64,000 nt of DNA from Cristatella mucedo (GCA_009760855.2 WPIO01000001.1:419001-483000), one strand, 5' to 3'; shown: positions 35,361 through 50,464, numbered from the stretch's first letter. The notes: generated by a model not told the origin, from the sequence alone. Numbers and translations: made by a program.

Positions 35361-36339
35361 TTTTTATGTACTTTCCCGCTATAGAAATAGTTTAATTTAG
35401 ACGGTTTAATTAGCATGTATATTGTCACTCGACATGATATCACGCAGTGAAGCCCCTTTTACTGTCACGTTGGTGTCACTCCTACCAAACGTTAAGATCA
35501 GTATTTTCTATGCACGTAGTCTATGTCAAGGAGTCATTTCAATTTTTCATCTTCTTTGGCAAACGCATTGTTGAGGGCAAGTGATAAAAGTTGGTAAATG
35601 TTCATGACTCCATGAATTTAATGCAGACTTAAAATAAAAGTCAGACTTAGTATTGGGCTCAGTGCCTACTTAATTTGTAAAAGTAGGTAGATTATCCAAC
35701 TGCCTGCATTTTCCAACCACAAATAGCTTATAATCTAACCTTTATCATTCGTACAAGCTACGGCCTAATGACCGGCTTGCTGTTGTAAACATTTTTACCC
35801 AGCTTACCATGATATTGGTAGCCCCCGGTAGTTAAAGTGCATATGAGCGCACTTCAAAGCATCGATAACATTAAACGAAATCTGATTACAGACAATTTCC
35901 TGTAACGAAAAAGCGTTAAGGATTTTAGCAACACGTTCTTTATTCATGTCCTGAAAGTACTTTATCTGTTGGAATTTATTCAATAACCCGATGAAATCAC
36001 AGTGCACTAATGAAGCTATAGACTATCTAGGCTTCATGCTTAACCAATCTTGTAAAGACAGGCAAAAGACCAGACACTCAGAAACCCTTTTGTAACACAT
36101 ATTGGTTATTCTTGGAGAGAATACCAACGATTTCATAGTTTCCCTCTTTATTTTTTGATATCATATTCAAAGTAAATTAGAACCTCGATTTGTGCTAGAA
36201 CCACAGCAGGGAACGGAAATGGCTTAAGTATTATGGTGGAAAAGTAATGTTATCCGTTTTCGGCCGGAACAGCCTGTTGAAGGTTGCAGTACGTTGCATA
36301 ATTGTTCTACTAAAAAGTGAAAAGTATACATTACACAGA

Positions 36340-39300
36340 ACAACTATGCACCAAAAAATATTGCGTCTATTCGGTACTTTCATATCTATCCTATTAGCAT
36401 TATTAGATAGACGATTCCGATCTTGGCGAAAACACCATTTGACTCTATATAAAAAAACCAGGTATTCAATGTGGCCACGAAAAAAATCTCAGCTCGGTCT
36501 GGGTCTCATCGATTGCAACAAGGTATTGAGAGGCCTCGACCATGATCACAAATATGATGTATTTATGTACAGGATATGATATATACAAGAGCAAAAGAGT
36601 TCGCTCCTCAGAGCCTCTCTGCCGTAACTCTACATCAGACTGTCATAGGAAACATTCTAAGATCGTAAGAGACTGATGAAAAAACGTAAACTTATTCCTG
36701 AATATATCGTGTAGTTAGTCTAGGTTTGAATCACGCTTCTCACACATGCAATTGTAGTCTATAATTTTTGTCAATAGGATACGTGTTTCAGTATAAATAA
36801 TGCTTAAGAAAACCTCGAATAGGCTTTTGTCACCAAGCAATATTTATTTTGTTTTTAATTGCACACTTGAACTGGCATTCTGCGAATTTCCAAAGCCTAA
36901 CCTTAATTGACACGATATTTCTGACCTCAGGCACATCGCGTTCGTCTTTTAGGCCTAGTCCAGAATTCTATAACAATCGACCTGCACAAATTTCAATGCG
37001 AGCAGATGATGCTTGCAGAAATGCTTGCAAGAGTCTCATGGCTCTTTCGGAAAGGCGTTCATTTTTCTCTTTACCTAAAAACATACCTAACTATCAGCGA
37101 TACTGCATTATTTAACGGCGAATAGCTTGTCAACTCGTCTTTGTCCGGGTTTAGTCAGTCAATCCAATGCCTAAGTAGAAAACTTCTTGTATTTACATCT
37201 TGTGCACACCACTATTGCCATGACTGTAGTTTGTTAACGTGCAAACGAGCTCACGCTAGTCACTTCCAAACAATCACTCCGAATCCAGCGTGATCGTGTT
37301 CAGTGTCGTGTAATACGTGCTTCAGATATTGTCATTACTTTCTGTTTGCTGTGGTTGTAAAGGTGCAGCATATCAAAGAATTTTCTCCATCATCTACTGC
37401 AGTCACGGCGATAATTTGAACCTATAGATAATCAAGGTATCGTGCTTAACCAAAATATTTGAAATTTAGGCAAAAGATCAAACTATGTGAATCCGTTTTC
37501 TAAGGCCTAGTGGTTTGTATCAACAAAACTTCTTGCGACTTCAAACTGGCACTCTTCATAACGTAAAATCTTGCCATGAGCACATTGAAACCTCGATTTG
37601 CAAAACCGGAACAACAGCCGACGTAAGAGGTTCGCTCGTTCGGCTACTGACTAACGTTTTTAGTCAGCCGGATGGGCCAGCAGAACTTTCGCATCGCGCC
37701 AGCAGAACTTTCGTATCACTCAGCAGTACCTTACAGGAATTGTTTGTAGGAGGTAGTGACTCAATTTGCCTAGAACAGCCGAGCACAGGCAAATGGCGGC
37801 TTAAACTGGCACTTACATAGATATTATAGTTGCAGGATATGCTGGAAGATGGACGTCTCTACAAAAGTTACCAGTTAACTCTGCAATAAGTAAGCAGCTG
37901 TAATACCCATGGAAGACAGTAAACACTGCCTTGCTGGGTTCTAATCTCTAAAAAAGCTCTTCTCAGAGCCTTCCATTATGATCAAGCAATAAAAATGGTC
38001 CGTTTGTAGGTTTAAGAATGTATTCTGGAACTAATTAACTTAACAAGTTGAAGCTTACAAAAAAGAAAGGTTTTTACAAGTGCCACGAGGTACAAGCTGT
38101 TTCTCAATAAGAAAGCTATGAATTCAAAAACCTACCTTTACCTTCGATTATCGAAAGCACCTTGCATAGGTTCCAGCAACTCTATAGACAGTTATGAACA
38201 TTCGATGAACCGTGCTCAGAGCAAGCTTGAATCTGTATAAGTATAGCTTAGCCGTTACGATCAATAGTATACTACATAAATCATTTACCATCCAGTGGAT
38301 TTTAAATGAAACTCAATACATCGACTCAACAATCTGCCTCCATTCCACACTTGGTAAGGCAGCTTCCGGACCGATGTTGTGGGTTCAAGTCCTGAGGAGC
38401 CGATCCTTTGTTGCTACTGCAAGGGGCGGTGAATAATTTTTTCGTAGTTTGCCGCTATAGAAATAGGGACGATTTAATCAGCAAGTATATTGTCACCCGA
38501 CATAATATCATGCAGTGAAGCCCCGTATACTGTCACGTTGGTGTCACTCTTACCAAACGGTAAGGCCAGTATTTTCGATGCACGTAGCCTACGTCAGGAA
38601 GTCAATAACATTTTTTACTTTCTTTGGCAAACGATTTGTTAAGGGCAAGTGATGAAAGTTGGTAAATGTTCATGACTATATGAATTTCATGCAGATTTAA
38701 AACAAAGTCAGGCTTAGTAATGGGCTCAGTGCCTACTCAATTTGAAAAAGTATCTATATTATCAAACTATCTGCATTTTCCAACCGCAAATAGGTTATTA
38801 TCTCAACTTTAATAATCATACAAGCTACGGCCTAATGACCGGATAACTGTAGTAGACATTTTCACCGTGCTTACTATGATATTGTTTGCTACAGGTACTT
38901 AAAGTGCATAGGAGCTCACTTCATAGCATCGATATTATTAAACGAAGTCTGATTACAGACAATATCCTGTAAGGAAAAAGCGTCAAGAATTTGAGCATCA
39001 CATTCTTTTTTGTGTCCTAAAAGTACTGTATCGGTTCAAATTTTCTCAATAACCCGATGAAATCACCGTGCAATAATGAAGCTATAGACAATCTAGGCTT
39101 CATGCTTAACCTATCTCGTCCATCCATACGAAAGACCAGACACTCAGAAACCCTTTTGTAACACATATTGGTCATTCTTGGAAAGACTACCAACGATATC
39201 ATAGTTTCCCTCTTTATTTTTTGATATCACATCCATAGTAAATTGGAACCTTGATTTTTTTTACAAGAAGCATGGCAGGGAACGGAAGTGGCTCACGTTT

Positions 39301-39419
39301 TATGCTGGACAAGTAATTTATCTGTTATCGGCCGGAAAAGCCAGTTGAAAGTTTTCCTGGCTCAGCGGTACGTTGTGTAATTGCTCTACAAAAAAGTGAT
39401 TAGTGTACGTTACACAGAA
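36340..39419. repeat. Family A unit 6
   Basis: 3080 bp, in phase with units 5 and 7. Confidence 0.85.
38340..38433 (+). repeat. tRNA-derived SINE head inside family A unit 6
   Basis: Homologue of 5095-5187 with intact B box GGGTTCAAGTCC. Confidence 0.52.
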
Positions 39420-39680
39420 CCACTATGCATAGAAAAAATTGCCTTTATTTGGTACTTTCATATCTATTCTATTAGTATAATTAGGTAGACGATGCCAATG
39501 TTTGCGAAATTCAGTTTGACTCTACGTCAAATAACCAGGCATTCAATGTGGCCACAAGAAAAAGCTTAGCTCGGTCGGGGCATCATCGATATCGATAGCA
39601 ATCGATAGCAACAAGGTTTTGAGATGCCTCAACTATCATGACGAAAATGACGCATTTATGTACAAGATATGATACTTGGT
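39420..39680. repeat. Family A unit 7, first ~260 bp
   Basis: Begins ACCACTATGCATAG, ends at the A-to-B junction. Carries a small local duplication of ATCGATAGCA (about 39584-39605). Confidence 0.75.
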
Positions 39681-40965
39681 AAATGCAAAATTTCAGCAAA
39701 CAAAGTTGTAGCCTTACAAAAATAGCATTTACCTAAGGTAGCATTTCCAGTGAGAAGATTCTATGTGCCTCTAAGTTGCAAACATTTTTAAATGGTTCAC
39801 TTTTTCATTGCTTTATTGATTGAAACTCTTAGTCAGCACTAATTAAAGCGATAGAGTCCATCCTTCCATCCGTCACGATGCAAAATGGTGCACTAGCATT
39901 GTCACGTGGTAAGATGGTGCAGGGCTTTCATTCTTGACTGTTACTTCCGGGAGTGACATGAAATAGACATGTAATGGACGACTTCTATGATTCAGCGAAG
40001 CGGGTTCAAAGTTGCGAACTGCTCGTAAATATTAATATTGAAATTATTTTATAGAATATAGAACATTCGTCAGACATAACAATGGTAATGCTTTTTATAT
40101 TGCATAGCAAACGTCTTGTTGTTGCTGTCGAGCCGCCCCCTCTGATGTGGCTGGGAACTTCAACAAGGAAACAGTAATGATGATCGTCGGTGATGGTCCA
40201 GCAGTCGTTTAGCTGCTTCTTCTGTTTCTTGCTTCGTGGCAAACAATGGTGCATTACTCTTTACCTTTGCAAACCTCAGCACGACGAAGTATTTATGATG
40301 CCCACATTTTGGCTTTGCTAATGTGTTGCCTTATTATTGTAAATATTAGTGAAAATAATAATACGATTATGTCAGAAATGCATTGAGACAGCCTAGATTT
40401 AAGATAATACCTACAACCCGTGAGCAATTCACTAGACCTTGACTAACCTGGTAATTGCAAGTAGTTCTTAGACGTCAGATCTGGGATTTTTGCAATTGTT
40501 GCACTAGTCCTACTGTATGTATGCTTTCAATTTACTACCTGAATAAAAGATTCTTCAATTACAGTGTACATTTCAAGCCTTAAGCTTGCTTGTTCTTAAG
40601 TACACATTCAGGGCTAGCAATTAAAGGTAAACTTGATGTAGATGTTCGACCACCCAATTTTGATACAAAGAGCGTAACCTGTTGAGACCACAATGTTAGT
40701 AAACATAATAGTATCGAACTTAATAAAGGTTTATCGGTTGATTCAGTCTTTTTCTAGCCGCTTTAAATTTGATGCGATGGATGCACGATCGAATGGTTAG
40801 TGGTAGCATGCTCAATAAACAACGAGAACAACACGGCTATGGACGACTTATACAAGGTCAGCATGCAAATACTGTTATTGGCAGCTTGCACATTGCCAGT
40901 AAACATAAACATATAGGCGACAAGTGCCAGGCACCCACTTAATGCTGTAATATCAAGATGCGTGT
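39567..40965. repeat. Family B unit 3 (block 2 has only one)
   Basis: Aligns to units 1 and 2. Block 2 therefore has one B unit where block 1 has two. Confidence 0.8.
40735..40890 (-). repeat. Antisense LINE 3' tail in B unit 3
   Basis: Same element and orientation as at 7435-7620. Confidence 0.65.
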
Positions 40966-42124
40966 ATCGGTCCTCAAAAGAAAATCAATCTGCGTTTTAA
41001 AAATTGCAAACGAGAAGAATCCACGACGTGACGGAGACTGACCTTATGCAACGTCAACATGATTGTACTCGAACCATTCAGATGAGCTTTAACGTAGCCA
41101 AACCTTCCCCTGTAATTATATATTGGTTTTTCCATAGGCAACCATAAGGAGAACTAAATGTTTTTGTAAACCTTTCATGAGCCCCACAATATTAAAATGT
41201 ACGATAGTTTGCAAACGTATTACGTACATGGACCATAACATAAAACTCCTAATGAATGATTTCTATTGACTCGGCTATATTAGGGAGGAACTGAAGGATT
41301 TTGTTTCTTTTAATTCCACTGAGTCATGGAAGCCGAGAAATCAGTCGGTTATGAGTTTCACACTTTCAGAACTTAGGAAGTCATTGCACAGGTTCCCAAT
41401 AATTAGGCGGAGGTTAGAGGAGGAGCTGAACGAATATATTGAGCAGGGCACCTGTTACAATGATTAGCATCTTGCAGTAGAGATTGGATCGGTTTGGTGC
41501 TAGCAATTGTTCACAGAGATCTTAAAGTAATGTGGTACCATCCTGAAGTGCTCTCACTGCTTGAAATTAAGCGAATGATAAATAGTAACCACAACAGTTG
41601 CGAATTTCAAATTGAACAATGCAATTCAAAAAGCTTTTTGAACTATATAGTTATCAGAATATAAACAAAAGAGGTATACCCAAAGTGAAAATTAAGAGAG
41701 ATCATTTGACATTGGCTGTGCCTAATTCAGCAAGTTGAACCCTAAGACCCATCTCCTTTTTTAGTGACAGTAACCATCTGACTTGGATAGTAAATGTGAC
41801 TAAAAGTGAGCTGCCATGAATAAGCTCAATAAAAGTGAGTGCCCAGAAGAAATGCTGGTAGTGGAGAGATGAGGGTGGAAGGAACTGCAACTCATAAGTT
41901 TAAACGTTGAAATGATCGGCAGAGATTTCCGATTGGTTAGTAGAAAACGTCGAGGCTGAATACACAGCGCCTAGCCATCGAATACGTAACCCGAAAGTTA
42001 CGCCCTCGCTGTTCTAAAATTTAGTTGCCTGGAAATACAGTGATTCAGTAAAGAGTAGTTTGATGACTGATTAGACGGCCAGACTATAACTGTCGTGCTT
42101 TGACAGAGGATATCCCACTGCTTT
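40966..42124. other. Conserved spacer before discoidin copy 2, no gene seen
   Basis: Block-2 counterpart of 9056-10224. Confidence 0.6.
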
Positions 42125-42430
42125 TCAAGTGCTCAGGTATGTGATATGTGTGTCGTTGTGTAGAAATCATGGCATGCTGCTCTTGGTATTGACAAGCTTT
42201 GGTCCGCGAAACTGTGTTGGCTGGAACTAACCATATTTGCATGCTGGCCCTGTGCATTTCAACTCTGACCGTGTTATGCTTGTTTTTATTGAGCGTGATA
42301 CAACTAACCATACGACCATGCTTCCTTTTCAGCAAATGTAAATTTCCTAGAAAGAGATTTAATTCCCATTCGGCACAATTACGGTTGTATAATTCTTTTT
42401 ATCAATATTATTGTTAATAGCTGCTTTGAG
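42125..42430 (+). repeat. Sense LINE 3' tail upstream of discoidin copy 2
   Basis: Paralogue of 10225-10500. Confidence 0.65.
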
Positions 42431-42859
42431 GCACAGTATTTCTTTAACTGCAATTTTTAATGACTAGCTACCTGCTCTCGGAATTCGTGCTGATACCTTA
42501 TTTAGATCTCACCTGCCGAACATTTAAACTAGAAGAAGTTTTGGCACACAATTCCTGTCTTTTTTTAGCAATTAACTAATCTAAATTATTTCGGAAACTC
42601 GAGACTTAGCTTATAAGGCAAGCATGTAAAGTTTTATTCAACGGGCTCTACGGCAAAACTGGGTTTTGGTCACGTATAAATGTTTGACAATGAGGCTGAT
42701 ACAATTAGGGTATAGCTTTAGTCAGGTACGCCTGTATCACCTTATAACCCATTACGGTTTTGTATTTACAGCATAACTTGAATAATCGTATACAACCCAT
42801 GGTGTAGTGAACGATGACTAATTTGGAAATGATAATCATGATAATAATAAGACTACATT

Positions 42860-43245
42860 TTATATAGTGCCCTCAAAGAACTCTATTTCTTTCTATGCAG
42901 TTTATCTTTGATGCAGAGGAAGAAAGATCGGATTATTAGTAGCGTGCTCAATAAACTACAAGAGTACCACGGTTATGGATGACACGATCAGCGGCAGCAT
43001 GCACGTCTGGTTGGTGGCAGAAAGCGCAGTGTCAGCACGCCTAAGCACTTACATGACGAATCACGTATATTCACTAAATTCTACAACAAATAGATTCATT
43101 TTAGAGTCTTTTAAATGTGATCACGTTAGAAAAGGCGCTACAAAAGTCCGGAGTGAGTTGCAGGCTTTGAAAGCACGTGAACTAAAGCCTCAGTCTCCGA
43201 AGCATTCGAAATTTAACGATCCAACTAAACGTTACGTCATCTAGC
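42860..43245 (-). mobile_element. Antisense LINE end immediately upstream of discoidin copy 2
   Basis: Paralogue of 10960-11340, with the same distance to the start codon at 43365. Confidence 0.72.
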
Positions 43246-43364
43246 CTTGATTTTTTTCTATATCGCAGTGCCTGTTAAGGTTTTACTGCAAGTGTAGTTT
43301 CTACTCAGACTACCGAGCAAAAGTATGCATCACGATTTTTAGATACTACCAAAGCTCATAAAGG

Positions 43365-43476
43365 ATGCATATTTCTACCTGGACATCTACACTGTGTCTT
43401 GTTGTTGCACTGTTTGTTTTCCAAGCTGCCGGTCGAAAAGAAAATGTAAAGGGTCGATGCTTCGAGCCACTTATTG
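43365..43476 (+). CDS. Copy 2 exon 1: signal peptide
   Basis: Same length and same g|gtaaga donor as copy 1. Ends RCFEPLI plus one base. The ~120 bp upstream is also conserved between the copies, consistent with a shared promoter or 5' UTR; no clear TATA box is seen. Confidence 0.88.
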
Positions 43477-46400
43477 GTAAGAACATGAATGCGAGTCATT
43501 GTAGAATACTGCAAACGTTATTTCTAAACTGACTATTTAATATATACATTCTTTGACCAGTGACTAAATCATTTCGAGTTTGTGCACACTAATCTTCCAC
43601 AGTGATCACTGGGCTCATAGTCTGGTTGGTCAAGAGATGCGCAAGCGATTATTTGGTGTAGTTTTTCTGAATGCTTAACTGAATTTAGATGTTTATGGAA
43701 ATTTAAAATGCCATAACATATGCTAACATTATAAGTGATCATTGGAAGCCTCTAATAAGACTTATTTCGCAAGATATTATAAACTCAGAAATCAGCAGCT
43801 AATTTATTTAATTACTTAAGCTCACTACAATCGGAGAAATATTTCATAGAGCATCACAGTTTGCTCATTACCATTTTTACACAGGCTATAGCCTACATCA
43901 CTGGAAAGATTCTGTAGAAATACACTGCACTTAAGTAATTTATTTGCACACCAGAGTAAAATAATCGTAGTTTTTTTCTCATACCTATTGAGCTGGTCCT
44001 TCAAAGTTATAGCTGGTATATTTAATTTGTGGTACCATTGCTGCTTTCCGATGGGTGTGACGTACATTTTTTACCTTTTCGTAATTTTTGTGAGGTGTGT
44101 CATCATGGAACGGGGTGTCTTTAATCACTTTTAAGTTAGCTATTGAAGTGATAAATACATAATTTAAAGAAATAATTGCATGCCAAGTGAATTTAAAGCT
44201 GCCTAAGCCCATGAAGATTTTTGCTTGCAGGATCTTGCCTGAAAAGCACTCAGCTCTAGCGGTCTTTTGTGGTCTCAGTGCTGTACATAGATGCTAAAGC
44301 TCCAGATCACTCTGAACTGCCGAGCCATACACTGAGCTGCCAATCTAGCTATGAAGATGTAACTAACAAGCATTAATCAGCTCAGCAAAAGCGTTCAAAT
44401 GTGTTGGCAGAAAGTACTGAGGAGCCTTGATGAAGCTAAGGAAAACTTTTGCTACTTGTTTATAGTATCTAATTTTAAAGATATAAATTTGAGTTTTCAA
44501 TTATCTATTATAGAAAAGTATTGGAAACTGAAGTAAATATTGCGAATATGGTAAAAGTGTTAGACTCTTATTTAAAATTCTTCTGTTGGGTTTCTTTCTA
44601 GGAGTATTTCATATAACATATTGTCTAACGGTGCCCCTCATTCCATGCGTTAATTGTTCTCTGCACTTTCGAATGCTCCCGTCTCGACGGCCATAATACA
44701 TCCTTCTTCACCGGTCTAGTTGTGCGGGGAGGACTAGCACACTCCAGGTCAGCCAAACCCGTCAGTGATCCTGCCAGACGATGCTGAATATCCTTACAAA
44801 ACCACAAAGTTGTAAAACGGATTTGAGCGGTCGATAAAAATGGCTTAGCATCTACCGTAAAGTGACCATATAACGGGCCTTGTCTACGGCTAGGGAACTT
44901 TGTTCGTTTTGTAAGGAGCTGATGACATTAGCTAGTTCTCAGGGCTAGTATAAGTATTGCACATGAGCACCAAAGTGAGCATTGGCTCTAAATTCTATTA
45001 GCACCTTTCACCTGTGTGAATCACAGTTGATAAGCATGGGTAAGTGTCGACTGAAACCAACCAAATTATCTTTTCTGTGATTAGGCAAAAACCACTAATT
45101 CTATCGTATCACTTTGTAATTAATCTAGTGTAAAAGCGAATGCCTTACACAAACGCAGCTTTAATTAATAATGCTGATTTTTTATTATTGATGCCACCAC
45201 TAAATATTGCTTATAGTGCTGTTGTAAGAGGACTGGGGACTGGTGCTTTCAATAGTTCGCAAACTGACGTGGAAGATCAAGTTGACTCGGTATCGTCAGT
45301 GCTTTGTGTCCTGTAGACGATTTTGGGTCAATATGATCAGCACATAAGGTACTAAGAGTCCGGAAAAATGACCAACACTGTGGTACCATAAATTTAAAAT
45401 ATAAAAGCTAACCTTTCTATAATCAGGCGAAATGCTGCAAACGGCAGTGCAACTCTTCGAAAAAAAATTAATATTTAGCTCATGAAATTCTTTTGTTGTG
45501 CTGGATTTTCTTGTGCTGTGGGTTATTAGAGAAAAAGAATGCAGTCCTCTGCTGTCCGACATTTCAGTCGTCAGTACGTGTTATTTATTTTGGATTTTAA
45601 AAGTGATCAATAATAGTCGCATGCTCCATGCATCTTCCTTATTTTGAGGTGTGTCCGCACCCTAAGAAATAGACGATTTGGTAATCTCTTAGCGATCAAG
45701 CTGTAGTCAAGAATGATAGTTTAGCTGAAAACTAAATGCTCGTGCAGCACGTTCCTTGTCACTTTTTCTGTTTAACAGAGAGCTGACGAGAGGGTTGGCT
45801 CCACCCACACAAAGATAAGGACATGGAATGTTTTCCCGAGCCTTCTTAGTGCTAAATGAGGGAATACATAGGTCTTTGAATCTAGCGACATAATTCACCA
45901 CATTCGGTGTTTATGCTTAAATGGAGAACCTGCTAGCAAAGGTTTCACTGCTCTAACCCTCCTACTTAGGATATCTAAGTAGGAGCAGAGCTAAAATCGC
46001 TGAAATCCCTATTTTTTAACTGCAAAGTTTTTACAGCTTTTACAACCTGTATCATGTCTAAACAGTCACATGTAAAATGTCACAATTTATCACGTAAAAA
46101 TAATTACGGCGCATGAAAGATATAAATGTTGCTATCGATATTGACATGGTATCTTAACGTGAAGACTGCTACCTGTCGTTTGTCTTAATATTCTCTTAAT
46201 CCTTTTTGCTGTGCAATTGAGTCTTCATCTCCACTTGATCAGCTATGTCTCTAAGGAACGATATTCGGCATTTCTGTCCAGTTAGCTATTGAAGCGATTA
46301 CTACATAGAGACGTAGAAAATTAATTATATTCCTACCTATGGTCATCATTGAGGCAAGCTATTCGTACATTTTCAATTAAAAGGTTGGCATGAAAGCGCC

Positions 46401-49400
46401 CAGCTTTGAATAGTTTTATTCTTCTCTGCACTTTCAAATGGTTGGTACCTGACTATGCAAAGAATAATAATAATGAAAATTATAACATACTTGATAAAGC
46501 CCCCTCAGAGAACTGAATTTCATTTTAAGCGATTTAAATTTGCTTGAAAGAAAACGCGATCGAATGGTGAGTGGAAATATCATGCTTGATAAACAACATA
46601 AATGACATGGTTAGGGGTGAACATGCAATGGTGTTGGAGCTCCACTCAGGACGGCCTCGATATATGCTCGTTCACCCATCTAGTCCTTTAGGGAGAACTA
46701 GCAAGCACTAGGTCAGCAAAATCCATCAATGATCCTCGCAGCTGATGCCGAAGATCCTTAAAAAAATAGCAAAATTTAAAAGTGGCATCCAGCTTTTGCT
46801 AAACAAAAGCTTTCCAGCGACAGAACAGTGGCCATATAAAGGGCCTTATCCAGGGATATAAAACCCTGTTTATTCGGCAGCTGATGACATTAGCTTGATC
46901 TCAGGGCTATTATAGGAATTCCACCAGAGCTCAAAACTTAGCACTGGCTCTAAATTCTTTGAGTACCTTTACCTGAGTACATCGCACTAGATAAGTGCAG
47001 GTAAGTCTCTGCTGAAAACGACCGATTAACCTTTTCTGTGACTCGGTGAAAAAACATTAATTTATTGAATCCCCTTGGCCTCGTAATTGATCAAATGGAA
47101 ATACGAGGGCCATTCATGAGCACAGCAGTAATTATTGATGTTGCCACCATTAATTACATTACGTGGAGCTATTGTGAGAGGACTAGGGGCTGGTGATTTA
47201 AATAGTTAACAAAGTGTCATGTAAGATTAAGTTGACTCGGTATCGTCGGTGCTACTTGTCCTGTCGATGCTTTTGGGTCAATATGATCAGCCCATAAGGC
47301 ATTAAGAGTCCAAAAACTTCCAATGGTATAGAATTGATACTATAACAGATTAAAGCTAAGTTTTTTATTACCCGGTGAATGCTGCAGACGGATTTGCAAC
47401 TCATCAAAACAGAAGACATTTTTAGCTATTGAAATCCTTTTGTTGTGCTGGATTTTATTGTGCCGTGGGTTATTAGATACAATGAATCGAGTACTCTGGC
47501 GTCCCACACTTCAATGGTCAGTAATTTCTATGTAGTGTGGATTGTAAAAGAGATTGTTCAATTCACTATTGTTACTAGTAACTGTTCCATGCATTTTCCT
47601 TATTTTAAGGTGTGTCCAGACCCTAGGCAATAGACGATATAGTTATCTCCTAGCCATCCAAGTTGTAGTTAGGAGGGCTGGTTTAGCTGAAAGGTAAAGA
47701 CTCAAGCAGCACTTTCCTTGTCACTATTTTGTTTTGGGAGAGATCTAGCAAATGGGTTGGCTACACCCACATAAGATAGGGAAAGTGGTCGTTTTCTTAA
47801 GCCTTCTCTATGCTAAATGAGGGAACACGTAGATTTTTACATCCGGCTACAGGATTTACCACAATCAGTGCATGTGCCCACATGGAGCACATGCTAGCAA
47901 AAAGGTCACTGCTCTTATCCACCCACTTCGGGGGTCTCCAAGTATGAGCAGAGCTGAAATCGCTGCAACGGGACTTTAAATGTTGGCTTGGCTGAGAGCC
48001 GTTTATACAAGCCACTAAAAGTTCTCTGTAACTATTACAATACAAGCCAGACCCTTGGATACTTGCCAATGAATTAAAATAACAGTCGAGACATTGTTAT
48101 TTATACAGGGAGAAGCATGCTACTACCTCTGAATTTTTGAAATACTTTGATAACATTGAATTGTTTTTCACAAACATGGCAGTAATGAGAGGAAAAATTA
48201 CATGATCGAAGCCCGATTTATTTTTTGATGTAGAGCGATTTTTTTTGGCTTTTAATAACAGGTCACAAACCAATTTCCGTGACAGAAAATGGCATCTCTA
48301 AGGTGGTCCTTATGGTTTTAATTTCACGTTATATGATATATGACGCTATATGATGTCACATAATGGAAGTTCCAAGTAAGCATGCTCTTGCTTGCTCACG
48401 GCACAGTGCTCAGTGATTTAAGTCGGTGGTAATCTCAATCAAATCGTGCTTGCGTCAGAGAGACTGGGCTCCATATTATCAAGCCCGACTGCCTCTTTTA
48501 AGCCAACAATATGGTGCCAATTAGGTTTCCTGTGGCTCATTTTAAGTAGGATAAGAAAGATTCCCATCGTGCTTATTGACTACTGCTTGCGTGACATTCT
48601 ACTGTTTTGAGAGGACCTCAAGTAGTCAGTCAAATATGTCATCCAGTCACCTCGGAGGCGTGCAGACCTTCTTTAGCGATGCCAGTGGAGGCCTTCTTGC
48701 GAACTGAGCAGAATGATTGGCTTATAATTGGCTGTCAAAGTGTTAGGTGCACATGTATGATTGGCGTCGTTCTACCACGAGTTTTACTTTAAACAGGAAG
48801 TTATCTCTTGATACATTAGCATCTATAAACATAACCACTAAAGTAAAAATGTAAGCAAATCAAATTAATTTTATAGATTGTCAAATACGTTCTAAAACAT
48901 TCTTTGTGATGTTCGTAGCAAGATTGAGATTCTAATGCATTGTTACTTGCAAAAATGCAGCATTCTACACACTATGCCAGAGATTGGCTCTCGAAGAGAA
49001 CGTTTTAATGGCTTGAAGAAGCGCTACCCGTGACCCCTAACTTCTGTTCGTATGCTACTAAAGCATTTAATTCCTAGCAACACTAGTTACGACGCTCTCG
49101 GATTTGGTGACATCAAAGTTGGTCATCGATACATTTTCATCTCAGCCAAGGGTCATACTTAAATTCCACCACTCAAACGGATCGAAGGAAAGGCATACAG
49201 TGAAAGTATGGTGACTCTAGATAATTGTTTCTCATGCATTTATGCTATACAAAGTTTAGAATAAGTTTTAATCTTTAAATATGTAGTGGGGGTTCACAGC
49301 TTAAGGATAAGTTTGATGATGAATGCAAATCGTTTGTTGAGCTTTTTAAAGCAGTCAATTACTTTTTATCATACAATGTGGGTACTCCAATGAAGACACG

Positions 49401-50415
49401 TGCGTCTTGTAACTGTTACTTTAAGTTTCACTATTTAACCATCCTATTCAGCTGGATTATGCGGCCGTTTCCGGCTAAATATCAATCAGATTTTTTAAAT
49501 GTGGTAATATTTTAAAGCCATTAATAATAATTGATTCCTTTGTCTGAAACCAAAGTTACTGCAGGAATACGTGGATGCTGCAGAAAGGAATACAACTTCG
49601 AGAACCTCACCTGCTAAGTAGAACGATAAGAGTCCTCGGGCTATGTACGACTCGTGCTTGGTTGAAGAACTACTGAATTATTAGTTTCTGAGGAGGAAAC
49701 TTGCAGTGTGGGCTTTAAAAAAGCAGACGATAGTTTTAGCACAGCCGAGAGACTGCTTCTCATTGAAGTAAACTAACAGCGGTTCCTGTTGAGTTTGCTC
49801 AATACTAATGCAATACCTAACGCTATTAAAAGCGTATTTTCAGACGTTCTTAGACTTTGAAAGTCGAACGGAAGATTAAAATCAAAGTTGTCTGTTTCTC
49901 GAGTTACAGAGTAAAGGCTTTGGATAAGGCATTAGCACGTCGATTGTAGTATCCAATTTGAAAAAAATCTAACACTTAAGTTATTTGTTAGTAGCCAAAT
50001 CTCTAAAAGTTTATTTAAATCCTAAAAGGTAGTTTTTTAGAACTCAAAATATTTATATCCAGTAAGGTTGGGCTTGCAATAGTAATGATAAAATGAATAA
50101 TTACACTACAATTTCTATCATGTTGAATTATTTCAGAACATTATCTGCATGCAAATACTTATAAAAATATATCAGTAGACAAAATAGTAGATTTTTGATT
50201 GCTTACCTGCTATCGTGCTCAGACGACGTCAAATGAACGTGAATACAGTATTATGCTTTGGAAACTGGATGAACGGACACCTAAACACTCATTCAGCAAT
50301 CGGGTAATATGAAGCCGGATTTGTGCACTGAATAATGCATGTATATTACATTATATTCTATAATTAGTATATTCAATTATTTAGATAATATTTCCTTATC
50401 CTACACATGTATATA

Positions 50416-50464
<49 letters not shown>

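Larger units (their letters stand above)
30503..36339. repeat. Family A unit 5, interrupted by the hAT element
   Basis: About 3.07 kb once the hAT element and its duplicated target are removed, matching the array period. Confidence 0.85.
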
